A DNA stretch of 64,000 bases. Source: Rosettibacter primus. GTDB lineage: Bacteria; Bacteroidota; Ignavibacteria; Ignavibacteriales; Melioribacteraceae. Each line of letters opens with the position of its first letter. Position 1 is the first letter of the stretch. Location of the stretch: assembly GCF_036860675.1 (NCBI RefSeq), contig NZ_JAYKGK010000010.1, positions 1 to 64,000 on the forward strand. Direction: 5' to 3'. The notes beneath the pieces are model-generated. The model had not been told where the DNA came from and searched no databases. It saw nothing but the letters and a program-made list of their open reading frames with translations. Below are positions 31,601-40,582 of this stretch, piece by piece. A program made the position numbers and the translations under genes.

Positions 31601-33209
31601 CAATTGGTGGATTTGTAACCTGAGCAAATCTTTGTTTAAAGTAATAAAAAAGTAAATTTGGTCTATTCGATAAAATTGCAAGAGGAGTATCGTTTCCCAT
31701 AGCACCTACAGCTTCCTGACTGCGGGATGCCATCGGAGTAATAATTAATTTTAATTCTTCATCAGTATAACCAAATACTTTCTGTTTTTTAATCAAAATT
31801 TCTTCTTTTTCTGTTGGAGCAGAAGATGGATTATATAATCCTCTTAGTGTAATTATATTATCTTTTATCCACCTTCTATATGGTTTTTGTCTTGATATTT
31901 TAGCTTTTATTTCTTTATCTGGCACAACTCTATTTTGCATAAAATCAACAAGTAACATTTTACCTGGCGACAGGCGACTTCTTTTAATCATGTCTTCTGG
32001 TGGAATATCAAGCACACCACTTTCAGATGCAAGAACAACAAGACCATCACGAGTTATAGTATATCTTGCTGGTCTAAGACCATTTCTATCCAGGATACCA
32101 CCAAGAAATCTCGAATCACAAAATACAATAGCAGCTGGTCCATCCCATGGTTCCATAATTGAAGAATGAAAATCATAAAAAGCTCTTTTATCTTCACTCA
32201 TTTGAATTTTTGGTCCATATGCTTCCGGAACCATCATCATCATAGCATGTGGAATAGAACGGCCTGCAAGCACGAGCAGTTCGAGAACATTATCAAATAT
32301 TGCAGAATCACTTCCTGATTCTACAATTATTGGTTTTATTTTTTCAATATCATCACCAAACAATTCTGATTTCAACAACGGCTCACGTGCCTTCATTCGA
32401 TTTATATTTCCACTCAATGTATTTATTTCACCATTATGAGCCATAAACCTGAATGGTTGTGCAAGATTCCATGTCGGCAAAGTATTAGTGCTATATCTTT
32501 GATGAACAACTCCATAACACGATACAAAATTTTCATTAGAAAGATCAGGATAGTAAGTAGTAAGTTGATGTGCCGACAACAAACCTTTATATACAATTCT
32601 ATTTGAAGATAAACTTGCGATATAAAATTGGCTTGTATCCTCTTCTAAGGAGGCAATTTCTTTTTCTGCTAATCTTCTAATAACATAAAGTTTTCTTTCA
32701 AAATCATCTTTTAGAATTTTACCACGATGTATGAATAATTGATAAATTTTAGGTTCAGTTTTTTTAGCTAAGTCACCTATAATGGAATTATCAGTCGGTA
32801 CTTGTCTCCACCCTAAAACATCACAACCTTCTTCCATTGTAATTTTTTCAACAATTTTTTGACATTTATATGAAAGTTTATTATTGCTTGGAAGAAATAC
32901 CATACCAACTGCATAATCACCCATCTGCGGAATTTTAATTTCACCGACTTCGTTTCTGAAAAATTTATCGGGTAGCTGAACCATAATACCAGCACCATCG
33001 CCTGTAGATTTATCCCCACCCGTTGCCCCGCGGTGTTCAAGATTAATTAACACAGAAATTGAATCGGTTACAATTCTATGGGTAGGAATACCATCAAGTT
33101 TAGCAACGAACCCTACACCACAATTATCATGTTCAAATCTTGGATCATATAATCCATTTGCCATTAAACTTCCATCTGCTTTTCTAAAATTATTAAAATC
33201 ACTTTCCAT
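28644..33209 (-). CDS. gltB: Glutamate synthase large (alpha) subunit
   Basis: The protein has 1521 residues. The N-terminal glutamine amidotransferase has the catalytic Cys within DNCGVGFVAKL after a propeptide of about 29 residues. Next come a central domain and an FMN domain with GYEGGTGASPLTSIKHTG. The 3Fe-4S cysteines lie in CVMLRKCHLNTCSVG. The C-terminal GXGXG beta-helix follows (GGEVYINGRAGERFAVRNSGA). Glutamine is split in one site and ammonia is channelled to 2-oxoglutarate in the other. It is the first gene of the gltBD operon, with AAGGAGAAAATA upstream of the ATG. Confidence 0.96.
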   Translation of the reverse strand: MESDFNNFRKADGSLMANGLYDPRFEHDNCGVGFVAKLDGIPTHRIVTDSISVLINLEHRGATGGDKSTGDGAGIMVQLPDKFFRNEVGEIKIPQMGDYAVGMVFLPSNNKLSYKCQKIVEKITMEEGCDVLGWRQVPTDNSIIGDLAKKTEPKIYQLFIHRGKILKDDFERKLYVIRRLAEKEIASLEEDTSQFYIASLSSNRIVYKGLLSAHQLTTYYPDLSNENFVSCYGVVHQRYSTNTLPTWNLAQPFRFMAHNGEINTLSGNINRMKAREPLLKSELFGDDIEKIKPIIVESGSDSAIFDNVLELLVLAGRSIPHAMMMMVPEAYGPKIQMSEDKRAFYDFHSSIMEPWDGPAAIVFCDSRFLGGILDRNGLRPARYTITRDGLVVLASESGVLDIPPEDMIKRSRLSPGKMLLVDFMQNRVVPDKEIKAKISRQKPYRRWIKDNIITLRGLYNPSSAPTEKEEILIKKQKVFGYTDEELKLIITPMASRSQEAVGAMGNDTPLAILSNRPNLLFYYFKQRFAQVTNPPIDPLREELVMSLESFAGGEGNLLAEAPENFRGFKFSHPVLTTDDLKKIEQANHPSVKVKYIDMLFDKHGGDNAMEFALDSIFQSAEKYIEEGTTLIILSDRNVNEEKVPIPSLLAVAGLHHYLIRKGLRTKASIIVDSGEVREVMNFALLISYGADAICPYLALNTVRYLAENNLLEQKLKPEEAIDSYIIAVKKGLLKTMSRLGISTLHSYFAAQTFEAIGISKEVIDKYFTGTISRLGGIGLYEIQKEAIIRHNYGYPEKAIPTDNLLEPGGEYSIRVGGEKHFWNHDSIAKLQLATRTNDYEIFKEYTKIVNEGEDSPVTIRRMLKFKKRNPIPIEEVEPVESIIKRFVVSAMSFGSISKEAHETIAIAMNRLGARSNSGEGGEDMERNKIDENGDTARSKVKQVASGRFGVTPEYLLSADELQIKIAQGAKPGEGGQLPGHKVTPEIAKVRHTIPGVTLISPPPHHDIYSIEDLAQLIYDLKCINPDAKVSVKLVSESGVGTVAAGVAKAKADIVLISGYEGGTGASPLTSIKHTGIPWEIGLAETHQTLIYNNLRDKIRVQVDGQIKTGRDIAIAALLGAEEFGFATSVLITIGCVMLRKCHLNTCSVGVATQDPNLRAKFSGKPEYIERYFRFLAQDLREIMAELGFRTIDEMVGHTEILEYDPPKELWKAQKFDLTPLLNSMVDTAGKCCMVNVPNKVDVFDEQIIELVKPALEEQKPVELEMPIRNIHRTVGARLSGEIVKRYGAKGLPDDTIKLNFKGSAGQSFGAFLAPGITLKVEGDVNDYMGKGISGGRIIIVPPENAGFTPHENIICGNVALYGATGGEVYINGRAGERFAVRNSGAKAVVEGVGDHGCEYMTGGIVVCIGSTGKNFAAGMSGGIAYVFDENQLFDTRCNLDMVDLESVWNKQDKIFLRSMIERHYYFTNSPKAKMILEKWESSLPMFVKVMPIDYRKSLERMKLSEHADVETVSATEEVYNG

Positions 33210-33690
33210 TATTTTCTCCTTACTTCAATTTTACATCTTTGAAAAATTTGGATTACCGCAGAGAGGTCAATAGTTTCAATATTAGATTTTTTGTTGATGA
33301 GTTAATTGAAAACAAATTTTGTAATAATAACTAGGTATAAACATTTTACTCATCAAGTAGACAACTTGACGTAAAGAAAATTTTCTTTTATGAATTTTGT
33401 AATAATTTTTTTTCATTTAAATAACTCAATAAAGCTTTTATAAAAACATTAAATTAAACCAGTGTAATTTTTTTATAGCTTGTGGCTTGTAATTAATAAA
33501 AAGATATTCTTTTGGAATTATCTTTCTACGCTTATAAAATTTTTATGCAAAGGTAATTAATAGAAATGGAAATTTCAAGACATGTTATATTTTAAATGAA
33601 ATTTTTTTATGTGCAGCCAATTAATTAGCTTAATTATTTATGCCGTCACATTATTTCTCTTTACTTAATAAGAAAAATAAAGTTCTTTCC
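33210..33690. other. Non-coding gap upstream of gltB
   Basis: This is about 480 bp of AT-rich DNA without a gene. It must hold the gltB promoter and leader, and the end region of the gene at 33691. I see a short inverted repeat TCAAGT...ACTTGA at about 33355-33371, but no riboswitch, terminator or clear operator that I can name. Confidence 0.5.
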
Positions 33691-34776
33691 TTAATTAGCT
33701 TTCAGATAAGCTGCTTTATTAATATCTTTTAATGAATTTATTTTAATCGGGGGATTTAGATATTTATCAAGAAACTTATAAATTTTTATTCGTATTTCTC
33801 TTGCTAATTTAGTATCCAGTCTATCAAAAGAATGTCCTCCGGGTAAATCTTTAAAAATTTCGTATTCAAATTTTTTATTTGCAGCTTTCAAAGATTTTAT
33901 TAAATGATCAACTTCTAACACATTTACATCTTCATCATTAGTGTTCGTATGAATCAAAAGCGGCGTTTTAAGTTTATCAGCATTCCAGGCAGGCGACCTT
34001 CTTTTATATTCATTTACATCTTCTTCTGCAGTTTTGCCAATATGATAATCTGCAGAAAATAATTTACGATATTCATCATCTTTATAACCCATTCTTGCTA
34101 TTAAATCACTTACTGGAACTCCAGCAAAACATACTTTATAATTATCAGGATGGTTGAAAACACACATAAGTGCAATTAATCCACCATGGCTCCACCCGAT
34201 TATACCAACTCGATTGCTGTCAACAAATTCATAATTTTCAATCATAAATTTTCTGCTCGCATCTACATCTTCAATTTCTAATCCTCCATAATCAATTTTT
34301 TCATAAAATGATTTGCCGTAGCCAGTGCTTCCTCGATAATCTGCCGCAACAACAATGTATTTTTGATAAATTAATTCTCTAATGATATGTGTATAATAAG
34401 TTGTAAAACTTGCATGCACTCCACCATGAGGAAAAACAATCAATGGATATTTTTTTGAATAATCAACTTCTTTAGGTATAAAGACATAAGACCAGAATTT
34501 GACAGGATTGCCTGCTCCCTGAGAAGTTGGATTTTTCTCTTTAGCCAATGGTGGTCCTGTCAAAAAAACTTTATCAACAATTGCAACATCACTAAGTCTG
34601 TGAAACCAAAGAATGTCATCAATATTTTTTTCGAGAATATCAATACGATGTTCAAGATTCTCTTTGTACTTTTTTAGTTCGTTCAAATCTTTTTTGATAG
34701 ATTCTAAATCCTGTGCGAATATATTTGCAGTATAAACAAAAATGATTATCAAAAAAACTTCCTTAAAATTTTTCAT
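33691..34776 (-). CDS. S9-family alpha/beta-hydrolase peptidase, secreted
   Basis: The protein has 361 residues. A signal peptide (about 1-21, IIIFVYTANIFAQ) is followed by a coiled coil (about 24-58, LESIKKDLNELKKYKENLE). A prolyl-oligopeptidase-like alpha/beta-hydrolase domain comes next, with the nucleophile in GIIGWSHGGLIAL, the acid in NTNDEDVNV and the base in GGHSFDR. GSTGYGKSF is also typical of S9 enzymes. The usual beta-propeller is absent and replaced by the short coiled coil. AAGGAGTATGAT precedes the ATG. It probably cleaves peptides or esters in the periplasm. Confidence 0.85.
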   Translation of the reverse strand: MKNFKEVFLIIIFVYTANIFAQDLESIKKDLNELKKYKENLEHRIDILEKNIDDILWFHRLSDVAIVDKVFLTGPPLAKEKNPTSQGAGNPVKFWSYVFIPKEVDYSKKYPLIVFPHGGVHASFTTYYTHIIRELIYQKYIVVAADYRGSTGYGKSFYEKIDYGGLEIEDVDASRKFMIENYEFVDSNRVGIIGWSHGGLIALMCVFNHPDNYKVCFAGVPVSDLIARMGYKDDEYRKLFSADYHIGKTAEEDVNEYKRRSPAWNADKLKTPLLIHTNTNDEDVNVLEVDHLIKSLKAANKKFEYEIFKDLPGGHSFDRLDTKLAREIRIKIYKFLDKYLNPPIKINSLKDINKAAYLKAN

Positions 34777-34799
34777 ATCATACTCCTTATTGAACTAAA

Positions 34800-35630
34800 T
34801 CAAATTTGAGCAAAGTAATAAAGATAGATATAAATTAATGGTGCACTAAATATCAAAGAATCAAATCTGTCAAATATTCCGCCATGACCAGGAATTAACG
34901 AAGAAGAATCTTTCACATTTGCATCACGTTTAATCATACTTTCTACAAAATCTCCCATTTGACCAAATAATCCAATAATAATTCCAATAACAATTGCATT
35001 ACCCAGAGTAAGAAGGTCTAATAAAATAAACTTAGCAACAATCATTGTAAGAATTGAAAATACAAATCCAGCTAACGAACCTTCCCAACTTTTATTTGGA
35101 CTTATGCGAGGAAATATCTTATGCTTACCAAAAGCACTTCCAATAAAATATGCAGCCGAGTCACAAATCCAGATTGCTGCAAGAATTGAAATTATTAAAT
35201 ATCCGCCCTGGTCATAATTAAAAAGTGTTTCGCTGTAAAATTCTCTAATTTTTACAATAGACGAAGAAAATAATCCTATATAAAAAATTCCAATTAATGA
35301 TGCCCCAATATTTGCAATTGCAGAATCTTTATTTCTAAATAATTCTATCATCAAAAGAAGAGCTACTAATATTAAAAAAAGAAATTCAAATTCCAGAAAT
35401 TCAATATAGCTGTTAAGAATAATTGCAAGGACAGATAAACCCCCAATTAATTGATTGGGGAAAAATCTTCTTCTTTTAAGAATGTTTGAAAATTCAAAAA
35501 AAGAAACTACTCCAATAAAAAACACAAAAATTAAAAATGGAACTTTACCAACAATTGATAAAATTATAATAAATGGGATTGCGAAAAGAGCAACTATTAC
35601 TCTTGTAGATAGATTACTCATTTTCGTCAT
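34800..35630 (-). CDS. cdsA: Phosphatidate cytidylyltransferase (CDP-diglyceride synthase)
   Basis: The protein has 276 residues from the ATG at 35630, which has GGAG six bases upstream; the ATG six bases earlier lacks spacing. It has about eight membrane helices and the CdsA signature near the end (GQMGDFVESMIKRDANVKDSSSLIPGHGGIFDRFDS), with SPNKSWEG before it. It makes CDP-diacylglycerol from phosphatidate and CTP in the inner membrane, for all phospholipids. It overlaps the gene before it. Confidence 0.93.
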   Translation of the reverse strand: MTKMSNLSTRVIVALFAIPFIIILSIVGKVPFLIFVFFIGVVSFFEFSNILKRRRFFPNQLIGGLSVLAIILNSYIEFLEFEFLFLILVALLLMIELFRNKDSAIANIGASLIGIFYIGLFSSSIVKIREFYSETLFNYDQGGYLIISILAAIWICDSAAYFIGSAFGKHKIFPRISPNKSWEGSLAGFVFSILTMIVAKFILLDLLTLGNAIVIGIIIGLFGQMGDFVESMIKRDANVKDSSSLIPGHGGIFDRFDSLIFSAPLIYIYLYYFAQI

Positions 35631-35976
35631 TTTCATCTCCGTTGTTAATTTTATTTCTTCTATTTATATCATTAATAATTTCAAGAGCTTCTTCCTGTTC
35701 AGTTTTTTTAACAAGAAGTTTAACTATTGATAAATTTCCCACAGCCGGATAATTTCTATCTTTTTGAGAGAGTATGAGAACTTCAATATCTGCACTTTCA
35801 AGATTTGTTTTTAACATCTCTGCTTCATAATATTCTGAACAAGTATAAACTACAATCCAATCAGATGGATGAACAAGATTTCCTTCGAAATCTTCTTTGG
35901 GTATTAGTTGAGTTCCACAGTCTGGACAAACAGTAATTCCTTCAATATACTCATATTCACAATTTGGACAAATCAT
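35614..35976 (-). CDS. Zinc-ribbon plus DUF2007 protein
   Basis: This 120-residue protein begins with a zinc ribbon (CPNCEYEY...CPDCGTQL), followed by a DUF2007 domain (about 40-100, WIVVYTCSEYYEAEMLKTNLESADIEVLI), a small ferredoxin-like fold thought to take part in signalling. The tail is acidic. It overlaps cdsA and follows the CPBP gene after 13 bp, so it is likely one transcription unit with them. The role is unknown. Confidence 0.75.
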   Translation of the reverse strand: MICPNCEYEYIEGITVCPDCGTQLIPKEDFEGNLVHPSDWIVVYTCSEYYEAEMLKTNLESADIEVLILSQKDRNYPAVGNLSIVKLLVKKTEQEEALEIINDINRRNKINNGDENDENE

Positions 35977-35989
35977 TTTTTGTGTTCCT

Positions 35990-36916
35990 TTATTTTGTTT
36001 GAAAACGATAATAATTTTTCTTTATATAATAAACAAAACCCGCAAACAATAAACCAAGCAAAATAAAACTGATAATGTTTGGTACAATTTCATTTTTAGG
36101 TGAAACTTTTGAAGTAATTAATTCTTCACTACCAAATGCAAAGAAAGCAATCACAGCTAAAAAATTGTTCAGGAAGTGAAGTGTCATAGGAACAAAAATC
36201 GAATTGCTCATATAAGCAGCAAAACCAAAGTAAGTCCCAAGTGCAATTAATGGAATTAAACCATATGGATTGAAATGATAAATGCCAAAGAAAAACGCTG
36301 TCAGTAGAGCACTCATTAATGGTTTGAATTTATGTTCAAAACTTGATTGAACATACCCTCTGAAAAATACTTCCTCGCATAATGCAGGAACAACAGCAAC
36401 AATTAGAATTATGAATAATCCTTCAAAAAAAGAATGAGCTACTATCAAGTTTGAATAGGTTGATTCAAGAAGTTTATCAAGCTGGTCAACAATATTTTTA
36501 ATTGATTTAATAACCTGATTGCTTTGAGCAATTTTTTCGATCAAATAATTTTGAATATATAAATAATTCTGAAGTAAAGGAGTAAGAATTATTAATCCAA
36601 TTACGAACACAACAATTTCTTTCTTATGAGGGAATCTGACTCTCAATATTGAAGTTACATCAACATAAATGAATTTGCTCAAAAGCAATGCTGGAACAAG
36701 AATCAAAAGAATTTGACCTCCCATTGTAAGCAATCTAACAGCATTGATATCAGCTTTTTCAAAATCAAGACCAAAGATTAATAAAGTCAGTATTGCACCC
36801 CCGAATTGATATAGAATAAAAACAAGTGCAAGACCAAGGAATGCAGCTGAAAGTGGAGTAATATTAATTACCGGGTGCTCTGTTCTCTGCGGTTGTGGAT
36901 TTAGTTCATCATTCAT
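35990..36916 (-). CDS. CPBP-family intramembrane metalloprotease
   Basis: The protein has 308 residues, about eight membrane helices, and the Rce1/CPBP motifs: EEVFFRG (about 181-187), FFFGIYHFNPYG, and TLHFLNN with the further His and Asn. These form the metal-binding active site of type II CAAX-like proteases. Bacterial members act on unknown membrane proteins or peptides. It shares a strand with the DUF2007 and cdsA genes. The substrate cannot be named. Confidence 0.85.
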   Translation of the reverse strand: MNDELNPQPQRTEHPVINITPLSAAFLGLALVFILYQFGGAILTLLIFGLDFEKADINAVRLLTMGGQILLILVPALLLSKFIYVDVTSILRVRFPHKKEIVVFVIGLIILTPLLQNYLYIQNYLIEKIAQSNQVIKSIKNIVDQLDKLLESTYSNLIVAHSFFEGLFIILIVAVVPALCEEVFFRGYVQSSFEHKFKPLMSALLTAFFFGIYHFNPYGLIPLIALGTYFGFAAYMSNSIFVPMTLHFLNNFLAVIAFFAFGSEELITSKVSPKNEIVPNIISFILLGLLFAGFVYYIKKNYYRFQTK

Positions 36917-37130
36917 ATTTCAGTAGAATTTTATTTGAAAAATTACATTCCCATGTAAAAATTAAGAATAAATTTTCAATTTATTTGATGAAATTAATTA
37001 AGATACTATTTTCCTTCTATCTTTAGGTTAATTAAATATTTCTACTAATACAAGATTTTTTTAAAAACTTATGATTTTTTTTTCTAATTTTATAAGGCAC
37101 ACCTCAAACAAATAAAGGAGGAACAAATTA

Positions 37131-37955
37131 ATGGAAGAAACTAAGAACCATCAAGCAACAGAAACATCTCCGAATGAACCAGAAGAACTTGAACTAAACC
37201 ACACTGATAAGCTGGTTGGTGTATTCTCTGAGCCAATTAATACTTTCTCAAAGATGAGTGCATTGGGACCAAAAACAAGCGATTGGTTAATTCCAGTTAT
37301 CATTTTTATTGTCGTTGCAATATTATCAAACATATTGATGATGAGCAACCCTGCAATAAAGTCCTCTGTAATTGAAAAGCAGATGGCTCGATTAGAAAAA
37401 AATTTTGATGATGCTGTTGCAAAAGGACAGATGACAGAAGCTCAAAAAGAACAACAGCTCGAAACTATAAGAGAAAGAATGGAACGCGGTGGAATAGCAA
37501 ATACAATTTTTAGTGCATTCGGAATTTTAATATTTACTTTTATTTCATTTTTTATTGTATCGGGTGTTTTCTTTTTACTCACAAAATTAATATTGAAAGG
37601 GAACGGAACTTACAAAGATGCTATGTCGGCATATGGACTTCCTTATTACATTTTTGTAATTCAGGTAATAGTCATGGTAATATTAGCTTTTGCAACCGAT
37701 AAATTTTTTACCTCTACAAGTTTAGCAGCATTTATTGAAACAGAACAAACATCATTTACTCACTTTGTGCTCTCCAAGTTAGATATTTTTTCAATATGGT
37801 TTTATGCAATTGTTAGTATCGGATTTGCTAAAATGTTTAAGTCACAATCTCTTGTAAAATATTTTGTATTGATTTTCTGCATGTGGATTGGATTTGGACT
37901 TATACTCTTCTTGATTGCAAAAGCAGTTCCTTTCTTAAGCTTTTTAAGTGCATAG
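37131..37955 (+). CDS. Yip1-domain membrane protein
   Basis: This 274-residue protein has an acidic N-terminal tail (ETSPNEPEELELNHTDK), followed by the Yip1-like start (VGVFSEPINTFSKMSALGPKTSDWLIPVIIF). Five membrane helices follow, with a charged loop (about 83-125, EKNFDDAVAKGQMTEAQKEQQLE) that may be coiled coil. Such proteins are of unknown function in bacteria. GGAGGAACAAATTA precedes the ATG. It stands alone, divergent from the gene at 36916. Confidence 0.75.
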   Translation: MEETKNHQATETSPNEPEELELNHTDKLVGVFSEPINTFSKMSALGPKTSDWLIPVIIFIVVAILSNILMMSNPAIKSSVIEKQMARLEKNFDDAVAKGQMTEAQKEQQLETIRERMERGGIANTIFSAFGILIFTFISFFIVSGVFFLLTKLILKGNGTYKDAMSAYGLPYYIFVIQVIVMVILAFATDKFFTSTSLAAFIETEQTSFTHFVLSKLDIFSIWFYAIVSIGFAKMFKSQSLVKYFVLIFCMWIGFGLILFLIAKAVPFLSFLSA

Positions 37956-37964
37956 TTCAATTTT

Positions 37965-38002
37965 GCGCTGTCAGCATTCAAATTCAAGACTGCTGATAGC
38001 GC
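37965..38002. terminator. Bidirectional terminator between Yip1 gene and priA
   Basis: GCGCTGTCAGCA (37965-37976) and TGCTGATAGCGC (37991-38002) form a 12-bp stem with one G-U pair and a 14-base loop, between two convergent genes. The T-run is modest on the plus side (ATTGCTTTT) and moderate on the other. Confidence 0.75.
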
Positions 38003-38009
38003 ATTGCTT

Positions 38010-40472
38010 TTACAAAATATTCTGGGGGTCAATATCAATCAACAATTTTACATCTTTGAATTTTGTCTTTTGATTAAATTCTATGTAAGAATTCAATATT
38101 GCATTTCGGAGTATTTTCCCGGAAGGGTCAGTCTTTTTCGAACTTCTAACAAGAATGTGAAATCTGTAGAAACCTTTGAGTTTATAAATTACGGCTTCTG
38201 TTGGAGGAGAAATTTTTAATACTTTTTCATATTTCTTCAGATAACTATATAATTCTGTAATTGCAGCACGAGCGCGTTCCTCTTTTTCATCTTTAATTTC
38301 AATTAAACCAAGTCTCGTAAAGGGAGGATATTCGCCTTTTTGTCTTAGAACAATTTCTTTTTCATAAAATCCTTTGTAATCATTTTGCAGAACTTTTTGA
38401 AGAACAAAATTTCTTGAATTCTGTGTTTGAATAATCACTTCCCCCTGTTTTTCGCTTCTCCCTGATCTTCCTGCTACTTGTGTTAATAATTGAAATGTTC
38501 TTTCATCTGCTCTAAAGTCAGGAATCCAGAGTGTAGTTTCTGCTGAAATAACTCCCACTAAAGTTACGTTTGCAAAATCCAATCCTTTCGAAACCATCTG
38601 TGTTCCAACTAAAATATTAATTTCTCCTTTTCTAAATCTATTGAGTATTTCTCCAAGTTTACCTTTTCTTTCAATTGCATCGGAATCAACTCTTTCTATT
38701 TTCAAATCTGGAAAATAAAATTCAAGTTCATCTTCCACACGCTGGGTTCCTGTTCCAAAAAATTTTAAGGATAATGAACCACAGACTGGACAGGCTTTGG
38801 GGACTGGCAATGTAATTCCACAATAGTGACATTTCAATATGTTCTTATTTATATGATGAACCATTGAAACTGAACAATCAGGACAAAGAATAACTTCTCC
38901 ACAATCATTACAATAAACCTGAGTTGCAAAACCTCTTCTATTTTGTAAAATGATTACACTTTCTTTCTTCGAAATCCGGCTGCTTATTTCTTCAAGTAAA
39001 ATTTTTGAAAATATACTTTCCATTCTTTTCTTTTTCTGTTCAATTACTACATCAATTAATTTAATGACCGGCATTTTTGCATTATCAATTCTTTCTGGAA
39101 GTTCAAGCAATACATATTTTCCATTAATTGCATTGTACATACTTTCAATGGAAGGCGTGGCAGACCCAAGTATAATAGGACAGTTACTAAATTTTGCTCT
39201 TATAATCGCAGAATCTCTTGCATGATATTTAGGAACAATTTCCTGTTGTTTATAACTCTGGTCATGTTCTTCGTCAACTACTATCAATCCAATGTTTTTT
39301 AATGGTGCAAATAATGCTGAGCGGGGACCAATAACAATTTTATATTTGTCTGATATTATCCCCCGCCATGTATCATATCTTTCGCCTAATGACATTCTGC
39401 TGTGAAATACCGCAACCGTATCTCCAAAATAATTTATGAACCGAGATGTAATTTGAGGTGTGAGTGAAATTTCAGGAACGAGTATTATAACATTTTTCCC
39501 ATTATTAATTACTCTTTTTGTTAATTCAATGTACACTTGTGTTTTGCCGCTTCCTGTAACTCCATGCAAAAGAAAAGTTTCGAATTTATTTTTATCGAAT
39601 GCTTCAGTTACTCTATCAATAACATTTTTTTGTGCCTCTGTTAATTGAAATTCTTTTAACTCTTCTTTATAAGTTTCTTTATAAGTTCTTTCAATTTCCT
39701 TTTCATAAATTTCTATTAACCCTTTTTTAACCAAACTATTAATCGAAGATAAGCTTGTTTTTGTTTTTTTTAATAATTCATTTAAGAAAACTTCTTCTCT
39801 GGATGATAAAAGTTCAAGTAGTATTACAACCTGTTTGGGTGATGATTTTTCAACTGCAGGTAAATTTTGATATGTCTCATCTATACTTTTCTTCAGCTTA
39901 ACACACTTTACTTTTTTTACTCTAACTTTAGCACTTTCAATTTCATTAAGTATTGTAACAGCACCTAATTTTTCCAGATTTCTAAGTACTGAATAAAGAT
40001 TTTTATTTTTTAATTCTTTCTGCAGCTGTGAAATTTTTATGACCTCTTTTTGAGATAGAATGCCAAGTAATTTTGATTTGATTGTATTTTGTTTTTTTTC
40101 TTTTGTAAGAAGTTCAGCACAAAATTCTTTATCTGCCACAACTTTTCTTTTAGATTCTATTTCTGTTCCATATGGGACAGAATTTTTAAGAGCTTCGCCA
40201 AGTGAGCTTAAGTAATAATCAGCTATCCATTCATAAAATTTAAGCGAGTCTTTATCAAAAATTGGATGTACATCTAAAACATCCTTAATTGGTTTTATCT
40301 TTTCTTTGACATTGGTAGTTTCACTTATTCCAACAACAAAACCTGTAAGAATTCTTTTGCCAAATGGAGCAACCACTCGAACACCAATTTGAACCAAATC
40401 CAATAATTCTTCTGGTATTGAGTAAGTAAAAGTATTTCTAAATGGAAGTGGAAATACTACTTGAGCATACAT
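38010..40472 (-). CDS. priA: Primosomal replication-restart helicase PriA
   Basis: The protein has 820 residues from the ATG at 40472; an upstream in-frame ATG would add 19 residues not found in the family. It shows the N-terminal DNA-binding domain (MYAQVVFPLPFRNTFTYSIP), Walker A GVTGSGKTQVY, the DEEH box in VVDEEHDQSYK and a cysteine-rich zinc site (CNDCGEVILCPDC...CHYCG...CPVCG). Helicase domain 2 shows GTQMVSKGLDF. It reloads the replisome at stalled forks. The length is normal, and the gene is single. Confidence 0.94.
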   Translation of the reverse strand: MYAQVVFPLPFRNTFTYSIPEELLDLVQIGVRVVAPFGKRILTGFVVGISETTNVKEKIKPIKDVLDVHPIFDKDSLKFYEWIADYYLSSLGEALKNSVPYGTEIESKRKVVADKEFCAELLTKEKKQNTIKSKLLGILSQKEVIKISQLQKELKNKNLYSVLRNLEKLGAVTILNEIESAKVRVKKVKCVKLKKSIDETYQNLPAVEKSSPKQVVILLELLSSREEVFLNELLKKTKTSLSSINSLVKKGLIEIYEKEIERTYKETYKEELKEFQLTEAQKNVIDRVTEAFDKNKFETFLLHGVTGSGKTQVYIELTKRVINNGKNVIILVPEISLTPQITSRFINYFGDTVAVFHSRMSLGERYDTWRGIISDKYKIVIGPRSALFAPLKNIGLIVVDEEHDQSYKQQEIVPKYHARDSAIIRAKFSNCPIILGSATPSIESMYNAINGKYVLLELPERIDNAKMPVIKLIDVVIEQKKKRMESIFSKILLEEISSRISKKESVIILQNRRGFATQVYCNDCGEVILCPDCSVSMVHHINKNILKCHYCGITLPVPKACPVCGSLSLKFFGTGTQRVEDELEFYFPDLKIERVDSDAIERKGKLGEILNRFRKGEINILVGTQMVSKGLDFANVTLVGVISAETTLWIPDFRADERTFQLLTQVAGRSGRSEKQGEVIIQTQNSRNFVLQKVLQNDYKGFYEKEIVLRQKGEYPPFTRLGLIEIKDEKEERARAAITELYSYLKKYEKVLKISPPTEAVIYKLKGFYRFHILVRSSKKTDPSGKILRNAILNSYIEFNQKTKFKDVKLLIDIDPQNIL

Positions 40473-40582
40473 AATTAAATTGATTAAATAATTCGGATAC
40501 AATTTAATTAATCCAGATAACCTTAACAAAATTAATTAACGAAATGTCTATCTTTGTAATAACTATATGGAAATCTTTTACA